From Phycisphaerae bacterium (GTDB taxonomy: Bacteria > Planctomycetota > Phycisphaerae > UBA1845 > PWPN01), in the NCBI GenBank assembly GCA_026647385.1, contig JAPKGY010000117.1, positions 1-7,853 of the forward strand: DNA of 7,853 nt. Direction: 5' to 3'. A program made the translations under genes and the position numbers. Positions 1-6,520 of the stretch are shown in pieces (within the stretch, counting starts at the first letter, position 1; each line of letters starts with the position of its first letter). A model generated the notes under the pieces. It saw nothing but the letters and a program-made list of their open reading frames with translations. It ran no database searches and was not told where the DNA came from.

Positions 1-3000
1 GACTTGACTCCTCCCCGGCCGCTGCGGTAGGCGGCTATGCCTTCAGCCGCCGCGACGGCTGCACTGATCGTCGTGATGTACGGGATCTTGTACTTGATGG
101 CTGACTTTCGGATATAGCTGTCGTCGTACTGGCTGAGTTTGCCGGCCGGCGTGTTGATGACCAGGTGGATTTCACCGTTCATCATCGCATCGACGATGTT
201 AGGCCGGCCTTCGTGGATTTTGTTGATCGGCCCGGACTGCACGCCGTGGGAAGTCAGATAAGCGTGTGTACCCTCGGTCGCCTTGATCGTAAACCCGAGT
301 TCCTGCAGCCGCTTGGCCGGGGCCAGCACAGCCGGGCGATCCTTGGCGGTGATCGAGATGAGAACCGTCCCCCGGCTGGGCAGCTTGCTCTTGGCCGCCT
401 CTTCCGCCTTGTAGAACGCCAGGCCGAAGCAACTCGCCATGCCCAGCACCTCGCCCGTCGATCGCATCTCCGGCCCGAGAATCGGATCGACCTCCGGGAA
501 CATCGGGAAGGGGAACACCGCCTCCTTCACGCCGTAATGCGGGATCGTCCTCGGCTTGATGCCGAGGTTCTTGAGCTTCTGGCCCATCATGAGTTCCGTG
601 GCGATCCGGGCCATCTGAATGTTGCACACCTTGGAGACCAGCGGCACGGTCCGCGAGGCGCGGGGATTGGCTTCAAGCACGTAAACCACGTCGCCCGCTA
701 TCGCATACTGCATGTTCATCAGGCCGATGACGTTCATCTCCCGGGCGATGCGGCGCGTGTAATCGTAGATCGTGTCCAGGTGCTTCGGCTGGATGCCGAT
801 GGGCGGGATGACGCACGCGGAGTCGCCGGAGTGGATGCCCGCCAGCTCGATGTGCTCCATGACCGCCGGGACGAACGCGTCCGCCCCGTCCGCGATCGCG
901 TCCGCCTCGGTCTCGATCGCATTGCTCAGGAACCGGTCGATCAGGATCGGCCGTTCCGGAGTGACGTCGACCGCCGCCGCCACGTAACGCGTCAACATCT
1001 CCTCGTCGTAGACGACTTCCATGCCCCGCCCGCCCAGCACGTAGGACGGCCGAACCATCAGCGGATAACCGATGCGGGCGGCGATGGCCAGAGCCTCCTC
1101 CAGTGTGCTGGCCATGCCGGAAGGGGCCATCGGAATGCTCATGCGTTCCATCATCCGCCGGAACCGGTCACGGTCCTCCGCCAGGTCGATCGTGTCCGGA
1201 CTCGTGCCGAGGATCTTCACGCCAGCGGCGGCCAGTTCCTGGGCGATGTTCAGCGGGGTCTGTCCGCCGAACTGGCAGATCACCCCTTCCGGTTTCTCCT
1301 TTTCGTAGATGCTCAGTACGTCCTCGACGGTCAGCGGCTCGAAATAGAGCTTGTCAGACGTGTCGTAATCGGTGGACACCGTCTCGGGGTTGCAGTTGAC
1401 CATGATGGTCTCGTACCCCATGTCGCGCAGGGCAAGCGCGGCGTGAACGCAGCAGTAGTCGAATTCGATGCCCTGCCCGATGCGGTTCGGCCCGCCGCCC
1501 AGCACCATGACCTTCTTGCGGCTGCTGGTCGTGACTCGATCCGGCCCGTTATACGTCGAGTAGTAATAGGCCGCGTTCTCCACGCCGCTGACCGGCACCG
1601 GGTCCCACGCCTCGACGACGCCCAGGGCCGTCCGCTGCTTGCGGATCTCGGTCTCCGGCACGCCCAGCAGCCTGGCGAGGTACTTGTCCGCGAAACCGTC
1701 CTGCTTCGCCCGTTTGAGCAGCTCGTCCGGCAGGCGCTTGCCCTTGCAGCGGAGCACTTGCTCCTCCAGCTCCACCAGTTCCTTCATCTGCTGAATGAAG
1801 TACGCCTTGATGTACGTCAGCTTGTGGAGTTCGTCGACGCCCGCGCCTTTCCGCAAGGCCTCGTACATGATGAACTGCCGTTCGCTCGACGGCTCGCGGA
1901 GCATTTCGAGCAGTTCCACCAGCGTCCGCTTGTTGAAGTCCTTGGCGAATCCCAGGCCGTGGCGCCCGTTCTCGAGCGATCGGATGGCCTTCTGGAGCGC
2001 TTCCTTGTACGTCTTGCCGATGCTCATGACCTCGCCGACCGCGCGCATCTGCGTGCCAAGCCTGTCCTCGGCCCCTTTGAACTTCTCGAATGCCCAGCGC
2101 GCGAACTTGACGACCACGTAATCGCCCGACGGCGTGTACTTCTCCAGCGTCCCGTCGCGCCAGTAGGGGATCTCGTCCAGCGTCAGCCCGGCTGCGAGCA
2201 TCGACGACACCAGGGCGATCGGGAACCCCGTGGCTTTCGACGCCAAGGCCGACGACCTTGACGTTCGCGGGTTGATCTCGATGACCACCACGCGCCCGGT
2301 CCGCGGGTCGTGGGCGAACTGGACGTTCGTGCCGCCGATGACCTCGATGGCCTCGACGATGTCGTACGAATGCTTCTGAAGCCGCTGCTGCAACTCGGGC
2401 GAGATGGTCAGCATCGGTGCCGTGCAGTAGGAATCGCCCGTGTGGACGCCCATCGCGTCGACGTTCTCGATGAAGCAGACGGTGATCATCTGGTTCTTCG
2501 CGTCGCGGACGACCTCGAGTTCGAGTTCTTCCCACCCCAGCACCGACTCCTCGACGAGGATCTGTCCGATGAGGCTCGCGGCGATGCCCCGGCTGGCGAT
2601 GACCCGCAGCTCCTCGACGTTATAAACCAGGCCGCCGCCGGTTCCGCCCATCGTGTACGCCGGCCGGATGACCACCGGATACCCCAGTTCCGCCGCGACT
2701 CTCTCCGCATCCTCGACGGTGGTGACCGCCGTACTCCGCGGCATGTCGATGCCGAGCCGGGTCATCGTGTTCTTGAAAGCCGTCCGGTCCTCGCCGCGCT
2801 CGATCGCGTCGACCTGGACGCCGATCACCTTCACCCCGTATTTGTCCAGCACGCCGGCTTTATACAGCTCCGAGGTCAGGTTCAGCCCCGTCTGGCCGCC
2901 CAGGTTCGGCAGCAGCGCGTCCGGACGCTCCTTGGCAATGATGTCGGTCAGGGCATCCAGCGTCAGCGGCTCGATGTACGTCACGTCCGCCATGCCCGGG

Positions 3001-3170
3001 TCCGTCATGATCGTGGCCGGGTTCGAGTTCACCAGCACGATCTGATAGCCCAGCTTGCGCAGGGCTTTGCACGCCTGGGTGCCGGAGTAATCGAACTCGC
3101 ACGCCTGCCCGATCACGATCGGACCGGATCCGATGATCAGTACTTTGCGAATGTCGCTGCGCGGGGGCAT
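1..3170 (-). CDS. carB: Carbamoyl-phosphate synthase large subunit (3' end cut by window edge)
   Basis: Makes carbamoyl phosphate from bicarbonate, ammonia and two ATP for pyrimidine and arginine synthesis; cytoplasmic, normally paired with the glutaminase subunit CarA. I read the frame from its ATG to the window edge without a stop: about 1056 codons, against 1073 residues in E. coli, so only a short C-terminal tail is missing. Both ATP-grasp halves are intact. The first has a glycine-rich loop near residue 174, HTGDS at 242 and EINPRTSRSS from 298. The second has VLGGRGME near 713, HSGDS at 780 and EANPRASR from 833. The helical oligomerisation domain lies between them (about 400-550). From about 934 comes the MGS-like allosteric domain, with T965, T968 and K984 aligning with E. 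coli effector-site T974, T977 and K993 (from memory). The start follows GGAGAGG by 8 nt and gives MPPRSDIRKVLIIGSGP, a typical CarB N-terminus. It lies 40 nt after guaA, probably cotranscribed. No carA is visible. Confidence 0.97.
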   Translation of the reverse strand, partial: MPPRSDIRKVLIIGSGPIVIGQACEFDYSGTQACKALRKLGYQIVLVNSNPATIMTDPGMADVTYIEPLTLDALTDIIAKERPDALLPNLGGQTGLNLTSELYKAGVLDKYGVKVIGVQVDAIERGEDRTAFKNTMTRLGIDMPRSTAVTTVEDAERVAAELGYPVVIRPAYTMGGTGGGLVYNVEELRVIASRGIAASLIGQILVEESVLGWEELELEVVRDAKNQMITVCFIENVDAMGVHTGDSYCTAPMLTISPELQQRLQKHSYDIVEAIEVIGGTNVQFAHDPRTGRVVVIEINPRTSRSSALASKATGFPIALVSSMLAAGLTLDEIPYWRDGTLEKYTPSGDYVVVKFARWAFEKFKGAEDRLGTQMRAVGEVMSIGKTYKEALQKAIRSLENGRHGLGFAKDFNKRTLVELLEMLREPSSERQFIMYEALRKGAGVDELHKLTYIKAYFIQQMKELVELEEQVLRCKGKRLPDELLKRAKQDGFADKYLARLLGVPETEIRKQRTALGVVEAWDPVPVSGVENAAYYYSTYNGPDRVTTSSRKKVMVLGGGPNRIGQGIEFDYCCVHAALALRDMGYETIMVNCNPETVSTDYDTSDKLYFEPLTVEDVLSIYEKEKPEGVICQFGGQTPLNIAQELAAAGVKILGTSPDTIDLAEDRDRFRRMMERMSIPMAPSGMASTLEEALAIAARIGYPLMVRPSYVLGGRGMEVVYDEEMLTRYVAAAVDVTPERPILIDRFLSNAIETEADAIADGADAFVPAVMEHIELAGIHSGDSACVIPPIGIQPKHLDTIYDYTRRIAREMNVIGLMNMQYAIAGDVVYVLEANPRASRTVPLVSKVCNIQMARIATELMMGQKLKNLGIKPRTIPHYGVKEAVFPFPMFPEVDPILGPEMRSTGEVLGMASCFGLAFYKAEEAAKSKLPSRGTVLISITAKDRPAVLAPAKRLQELGFTIKATEGTHAYLTSHGVQSGPINKIHEGRPNIVDAMMNGEIHLVINTPAGKLSQYDDSYIRKSAIKYKIPYITTISAAVAAAEGIAAYRSGRGGVK

Positions 3171-3178
3171 AAACCGTT

Positions 3179-3185
3179 CCTCTCC
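3179..3185 (-). promoter_or_regulatory. Ribosome binding site of carB
   Basis: GGAGAGG on the minus strand lies 8 nt before the ATG at 3170. It overlaps an upstream ATG at 3187 that is out of frame with carB, so this site supports the ATG at 3170 as the start. It sits in the 40-nt gap after the guaA stop. Confidence 0.7.
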
Positions 3186-3210
3186 ATGTGGTTTCGTTGG
3201 ACTCCATCCG

Positions 3211-4149
3211 TCAAACGTATTCGATGGTGGCGGGGGGCTTGGGCGTCAGATCGTACAGGCATCGATTGACGCCCTCGATCTCGACGATCCGCCGGCAGAT
3301 CCGCTCGAGCTTCTCCCACGGCAGGCGAGTCACGCCCGCCTCGCGCGCGTCGACGCTCTCGACGCAGCGGACCACGACGATCTGCCCGTACTCGCGGCGA
3401 TTGTCGCGGATGCCCGTCGCCATGTCGTTGAGCAGGACGGCCATGTACTGGAACGCGCCGCAGGCCGCCAACTCCTCCTCGACGATCGTGGTGGCCGCCC
3501 GCACGGTCGTCAGCCGCTCCCGGGTCACCTCGCCCACGATCCGCGTCGCCAGCGCCGGGCCGGGGAACGGAATCCGCTCGGTCATCGTCTTCGGAAGCCC
3601 CAGCTCGCGCGCGACCGCCCGGACGCCGTCCTTACGCAGCGTCTTGAGCGGCTCGAGCACCGAGTAGCCGTACGCCTCCTCCGGCTTGATGCCCAGTTGG
3701 GTCAGGATGTTGTGCTGCCGTTTGATGCCGGCCACCGTCTCCTCGATGTCCGTCAGGATCGTCCCGTGCAGCAGGAATTTCGCCCCCGACTGGCGGACCA
3801 GGCGGCCAAAAACCGTCTTGTAGAACGTGTCCGTGATCGCCTGCCGCTTCTTTTCCGGGTCCGTCACGCCGGCCAACGCCGACAGAAATTCCTCCCGCGC
3901 GTCCACCAACTCGACCGGGATGCCCAGGTCGGCGAACGCCTTGACCACTCGCTGCGGCTCGCCCTCCCGCATCAAGGCGTTGTCCACGAACACCGTTTTC
4001 AGTTGCGATCCCAGGGCCCGATGGCCCAGCGCGGTGACCACCGAACTGTCCACGCCGCCGCTCAGGGCGTTGATCGCCGTCGCCTTGCCGACCGTGGCCC
4101 GCAATTCGGAAATCTGATTTTCGATGAACTTCGCATAATCATTGCTCAT
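3211..4149 (-). CDS. guaA: GMP synthetase ATP-pyrophosphatase subunit (stand-alone GuaA C-terminal part, GuaAb type)
   Basis: Adenylates XMP and replaces the AMP with ammonia to make GMP, the last step of guanine nucleotide synthesis; cytoplasmic. The 312-residue protein carries the PP-loop SGGVDSS at residues 30-36, followed by VDNALMREGE, the XMP/ATP-loop region IKRQHN, the conserved IPFPGPALATRIVGEV block and the C-terminal KPPATIE signature of the dimerisation domain. It starts directly at the ATPase domain. The class I glutaminase domain that makes fused bacterial GuaA about 510-525 residues long is absent, and no such domain is encoded upstream in the window, so this is the two-subunit type best known from archaea. 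A separate glutaminase (GuaAa) would be needed for glutamine-dependent activity; otherwise free ammonia could serve. The reading continues cleanly to TGA, with carB 40 nt later. The family's VDNG motif reads VDNA here. A related PP-loop ATPase of the ExsB type is less likely because of the C-terminal GuaA signatures. Confidence 0.9.
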   Translation of the reverse strand: MSNDYAKFIENQISELRATVGKATAINALSGGVDSSVVTALGHRALGSQLKTVFVDNALMREGEPQRVVKAFADLGIPVELVDAREEFLSALAGVTDPEKKRQAITDTFYKTVFGRLVRQSGAKFLLHGTILTDIEETVAGIKRQHNILTQLGIKPEEAYGYSVLEPLKTLRKDGVRAVARELGLPKTMTERIPFPGPALATRIVGEVTRERLTTVRAATTIVEEELAACGAFQYMAVLLNDMATGIRDNRREYGQIVVVRCVESVDAREAGVTRLPWEKLERICRRIVEIEGVNRCLYDLTPKPPATIEYV

Positions 4150-4155
4150 AGTGAT

Positions 4156-4160
4156 CCCCC
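4156..4160 (-). promoter_or_regulatory. Probable ribosome binding site of guaA
   Basis: GGGGG followed by ATCACT lies 6 nt before the ATG at 4149 on the minus strand. It is a weaker match to the consensus than those of the other genes in the window, but it is the only purine-rich site at the right distance and supports this start. Confidence 0.45.
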
Positions 4161-4164
4161 ATTC

Positions 4165-4181
4165 GGCCCGCCGCGCGGGCC
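4165..4181 (-). promoter_or_regulatory. Perfect GC hairpin in the guaA leader
   Basis: GGCCCGC and GCGGGCC form a perfect 7-bp all-GC stem around a 3-nt loop (or 6 bp around 5 nt). On the guaA transcript it ends 4 nt before the GGGGG of the ribosome binding site. No T-run follows, so it is not a standard intrinsic terminator. It could influence guaA translation or mRNA stability, or be a chance product of high GC. I saw no match to the purine riboswitch core in this leader. Confidence 0.4.
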
Positions 4182-4348
4182 CTTCATCGACAGCTTGATA
4201 AGACGCGCTAATGTCCCGAACTGGACTGGGTCATCTTCAATAAGTGCAAAGTCGCTTGCTGTCAATCCCGCGGCGAGGGCCGGACGCTGCCGGGCACGGC
4301 AGGGGCGGGAGGCGAATGGCCGATGACATATGATTCATGCCAGAAGTC

Positions 4349-4426
4349 GATTTCAGATTTCAAAGCTGTTCCGATGTCACGCCCGCGCTTTTATGGTGCG
4401 TGCCTCTCTTTTTGAAACTTGAGATC
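4349..4426. repeat. Extended imperfect inverted repeat (possible long hairpin)
   Basis: The left arm GATTTCAGATTTCAAAG (4349-4365) and the right arm CTTTTTGAAACTTGAGATC (4408-4426) are complementary apart from small bulges and mismatches. A second pair, CACGC (4378-4382) and GCGTG (4398-4402), nests inside, leaving a loop containing TTTTAT. Transcribed from either strand, this could fold into a bulged stem of about 78 nt. It might end thiolase transcription, be a processing site, or be a remnant of a small palindromic element. TTTGAAATCTGAAATC-like strings recur between genes in some planctomycete-type genomes, but that is recollection, not a search. Confidence 0.5.
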
Positions 4427-4540
4427 TCCAATCACTGCCAACGACTGCTTCTGGTTCCCCCTCGTCTCGCCCTCTCTCTCCGCGTCTTCCGTCCCCGCGT
4501 CCTTGGATCGATAGGTCGACACTTCACCGAAGCGCCCGGC

Positions 4541-5719
4541 CTACGGCCGTTCGACGGCCAAGGCCACCGCCTCGCCGCCGCCGATGCAGAGGGAGGCTAT
4601 CCCGTACCGGGCCTGTCGGGATTCCATGGCGTGGAGCAGGGTGACGAGTACACGCGCGCCACTTGCGCCGATCGGATGGCCTAATGCCACCGCGCCGCCG
4701 TGTACGTTCAGCCGATCGTGGGCGATGCCGAGCTCCTTCAGGGCGGCCATGGCCACCACCGCGAAGGCTTCGTTGATCTCCCACACGTCGACGTCCGCTG
4801 CCTTCATCCCGATCCGGTCGAGGAGTCGGCCGATGGCGGACAGCGGCGCGATCGTGAACCACTCCGGCTCGATCGAGGCGGTGGCGGCCCCGAGAATGCG
4901 AGCCTGAGGCTTGACGCCGAGTGCCTCGACTTGGTCCGCCGAAAGGACGACGATCGCAGCCGCTCCGTCGTTCACGCTGCTGGCGTTGCCGGCCGTTACC
5001 GTCCCGTCCGAGCCGAAGGCCGGCTTGAGCTGCCGGAGCTTGGCTTCGTTGAACCGCCTGGGCTCCTCGTCCTCGCTCACCTTCACCGTACCCTTGCCCG
5101 CGGGCACTTCAACGGGCACGATCTCGCGGGCGAACGTGCCGTCCGCCATGGCGGCCAGGGCCCGCTGGTAACTGGCGACGGCGAAGTCGTCCTGGTCGGC
5201 GCGCGAGAAGCCGAATCGCCGGGCGCATCGGTCGCCGCACGTGCCCATGTGCATGTCGTGATGGGCGTCCCAGAGCCCGTCGCGGATCATCGAGTCGATC
5301 AGTTCGCCGTGGCCCATGCGATATCCCTGGCGGGCCTTGGGCAGCAGGTAGGGCGCCTGGCTCATGCTTTCGGTTCCGCCGGCCACCACGACCGAGGCGT
5401 CGCCGCACCGGATGGCCTGGTCGGCCAGCATGACCGCCTTGAGGCTCGAGCCGCAGACCTTGTTGATCGTCAGGGCGGGTACCTCCACGCTCAGGCCCGC
5501 GCCGATGGCCGACTGCCGGGCGATGTTCTGTCCGCAGCCGGCGCTGAGCACGTTGCCCAGAATCACCTCGTCGACCTGGTCGGCCGCGACCTTCGCCCGT
5601 TCGAGCGCCGCCCTGACGACGACGCCGCCGAGAGCCGGCGCGGATACGTTGGCCAGCGATCCGGAAAGGCTTCCGATGGCGGTGCGAACGCCGCCGGCGA
5701 GGAACACGTCTTTTCGCAT
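4541..5719 (-). CDS. Acetyl-CoA acetyltransferase (thiolase family)
   Basis: Interconverts acetoacetyl-CoA plus CoA and two acetyl-CoA; cytoplasmic, probably a tetramer as in this family. The protein is 392 residues, the usual length for degradative and biosynthetic type II thiolases. The catalytic set is complete and falls on the same numbers I recall for the Zoogloea enzyme: nucleophile C89 in VCGSS, N316 in NEAFA, H348 in GHPIGASGAR, and acid/base C378 in CIGGGEA. The GGTESMS block follows near 114-120. The ATG has a GGGAG site 7 nt upstream and begins 30 nt after the dehydrogenase stop, so it is the third gene of the same transcript. In this setting it most likely cleaves acetoacetyl-CoA made by the upstream pair, though it could run in the condensing direction. 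A slightly unusual Cys pair (C161, C165) lies in the segment after MHMG. Other beta-ketothiolase substrates cannot be excluded. Confidence 0.93.
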   Translation of the reverse strand: MRKDVFLAGGVRTAIGSLSGSLANVSAPALGGVVVRAALERAKVAADQVDEVILGNVLSAGCGQNIARQSAIGAGLSVEVPALTINKVCGSSLKAVMLADQAIRCGDASVVVAGGTESMSQAPYLLPKARQGYRMGHGELIDSMIRDGLWDAHHDMHMGTCGDRCARRFGFSRADQDDFAVASYQRALAAMADGTFAREIVPVEVPAGKGTVKVSEDEEPRRFNEAKLRQLKPAFGSDGTVTAGNASSVNDGAAAIVVLSADQVEALGVKPQARILGAATASIEPEWFTIAPLSAIGRLLDRIGMKAADVDVWEINEAFAVVAMAALKELGIAHDRLNVHGGAVALGHPIGASGARVLVTLLHAMESRQARYGIASLCIGGGEAVALAVERP

Positions 5720-5726
5720 GAACGAT

Positions 5727-5731
5727 CTCCC
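5727..5731 (-). promoter_or_regulatory. Ribosome binding site of the thiolase gene
   Basis: GGGAG on the minus strand lies 7 nt before the ATG at 5719, inside the 30-nt gap after the dehydrogenase stop. It fixes the thiolase start. Confidence 0.65.
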
Positions 5732-5749
5732 GTGCGTCGGCCCCTTGGG

Positions 5750-6520
5750 CTACTGAATGGTCCAGCCCCCGTCGATCACGATGCATTGGCCGGTGATGTT
5801 GCGGGCCGCGTCGCCGGCCAGGAACTCCACCGTGGCGGCGACCTCCTCGATGCTGATGAACTGATGCTTCGGCATCGGCTTGAGCATGATCTGGTCGATC
5901 ACGTCCTGCTGAGAGATGCCGTGGGCCTTGGCCTGGGCCTCGATCTGGGCGTCGACCAGCGGCGTCCGGATATACGACGGGCAGATGGTGTTGACCGTGA
6001 TGTCGACGTCGGCCGTCTCCAGGGCCAGAACCTTGGAGAACCCCACCAGCCCGTGCTTGGCGGCCACGTACGCGGTCTTGAACGACGAGGCCACCAGCGA
6101 ATGGATCGACCCGATGTTGATGATCCGTCCGAACCCGTTTTGTCGCATCACCGGGAGCACCGCCCGGCTCATGCGGCAGGCGCCTTGCAGCATCACCTCG
6201 ATGAGCAGGTTCCAGCGATCCTGCGGAAACTCCTCCAGCCGGGCCACGTGCTGCAGACCGGCGTTGTTGATCAGGACGTCAATCCGCCGGCCTTGAAGCT
6301 CGCGAAACAGCGATTGGACGCTTTCGTCGCTGGTCACGTCGAGCGCGTGCGACGACCCGGACGCTCCCGATCCCAGCAGGGCGAGCGTTTCGGCCGCCCG
6401 CTCGGCGAACCGGTCGGTCACCAAAACGCGGTGCCCGCTCGCGCTCAGCGAAACCGAAAGTCCGCGGCCCAGCCCGCTGCCGGCCCCGGTGATCAAAACG
6501 TTCAGACTTCGCCGGCTCAT
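5750..6520 (-). CDS. bdhA: D-3-hydroxybutyrate dehydrogenase (short-chain dehydrogenase/reductase)
   Basis: Oxidises (R)-3-hydroxybutyrate to acetoacetate with NAD; cytoplasmic. The 256 residues form a classical SDR: TGAGSGLG at 11-18 (Rossmann loop), D36 at the end of the second strand (favours NAD over NADP), NNAG at 85-88, and catalytic S138, Y151 and K155. What separates it from generic 3-oxoacyl reductases is that Q90, H140, K148 and Q192 align, with a constant offset of four, with the substrate carboxylate-binding Q94, H144, K152 and Q196 that I recall for Pseudomonas fragi 3-hydroxybutyrate dehydrogenase. The TPLVDAQI segment and the DGGW ending are also typical of that family. The start codon overlaps the stop of the upstream synthetase gene (ATGA), and GGAGAAGGA just upstream serves as ribosome binding site, so translation is likely coupled. 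Neighbouring ligase and thiolase genes supply the next steps. A different short 3-hydroxyacid substrate is possible. Confidence 0.88.
   Translation of the reverse strand: MSRRSLNVLITGAGSGLGRGLSVSLSASGHRVLVTDRFAERAAETLALLGSGASGSSHALDVTSDESVQSLFRELQGRRIDVLINNAGLQHVARLEEFPQDRWNLLIEVMLQGACRMSRAVLPVMRQNGFGRIINIGSIHSLVASSFKTAYVAAKHGLVGFSKVLALETADVDITVNTICPSYIRTPLVDAQIEAQAKAHGISQQDVIDQIMLKPMPKHQFISIEEVAATVEFLAGDAARNITGQCIVIDGGWTIQ

Larger units (their letters stand above)
4150..4540. other. Intergenic region between the thiolase and guaA genes
   Basis: About 390 bases with no supported gene. Reading along the transcribed (minus) strand from the thiolase stop, it holds a short weak hairpin without a T-run (4519-4536), a GA-rich tract (4455-4496), an extended imperfect inverted repeat (4349-4426), a mixed-composition stretch (about 4185-4270) that should contain the guaA-carB promoter, and the GC hairpin just before guaA. 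I could not find a convincing -35/-10 pair; TTGAAG on the minus strand near 4240 is the best -35-like hexamer but has no good -10 partner. It is locally more AT-rich than the flanking coding sequence. Confidence 0.7.

Noticed and set aside
165..2261. A nearly 700-codon open frame on the plus strand opposite carB.
   Set aside because: It is the antisense shadow of a high-GC gene. Its translation is rich in R, H, D and L with no recognisable domain, while the minus strand encodes an intact CarB across the same stretch.
1549..2535. A 328-codon minus-strand open frame inside carB.
   Set aside because: It is out of frame with CarB, which is continuous here with all conserved ATP-grasp residues. 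The alternative product is low-complexity and arginine/glycine-rich.
1..3170. Possible frameshift or decay of carB.
   Set aside because: I checked the frame codon by codon through most of its length and found no stop. Both catalytic halves and the allosteric domain are in register, so the gene appears intact apart from the window edge.
4190..4270. A sigma-70 type promoter for guaA.
   Set aside because: TTGAAG is a fair -35 candidate, but no TATAAT-like hexamer lies 16-18 nt downstream; the nearest candidate (GACATT at 19 nt) is poor. I do not report it as a feature.
4519..4536. A small hairpin just after the thiolase stop as a candidate intrinsic terminator.
   Set aside because: The stem is only about 6-7 bp with wobble pairs, the loop is 3 nt, and no T-run follows on the minus strand.
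4337..4684. A 115-codon plus-strand open frame covering much of the intergenic region.
   Set aside because: It runs into the 3' end of the thiolase gene on the opposite strand, has no clear ribosome binding site, and its product is unlike any protein I recognise.
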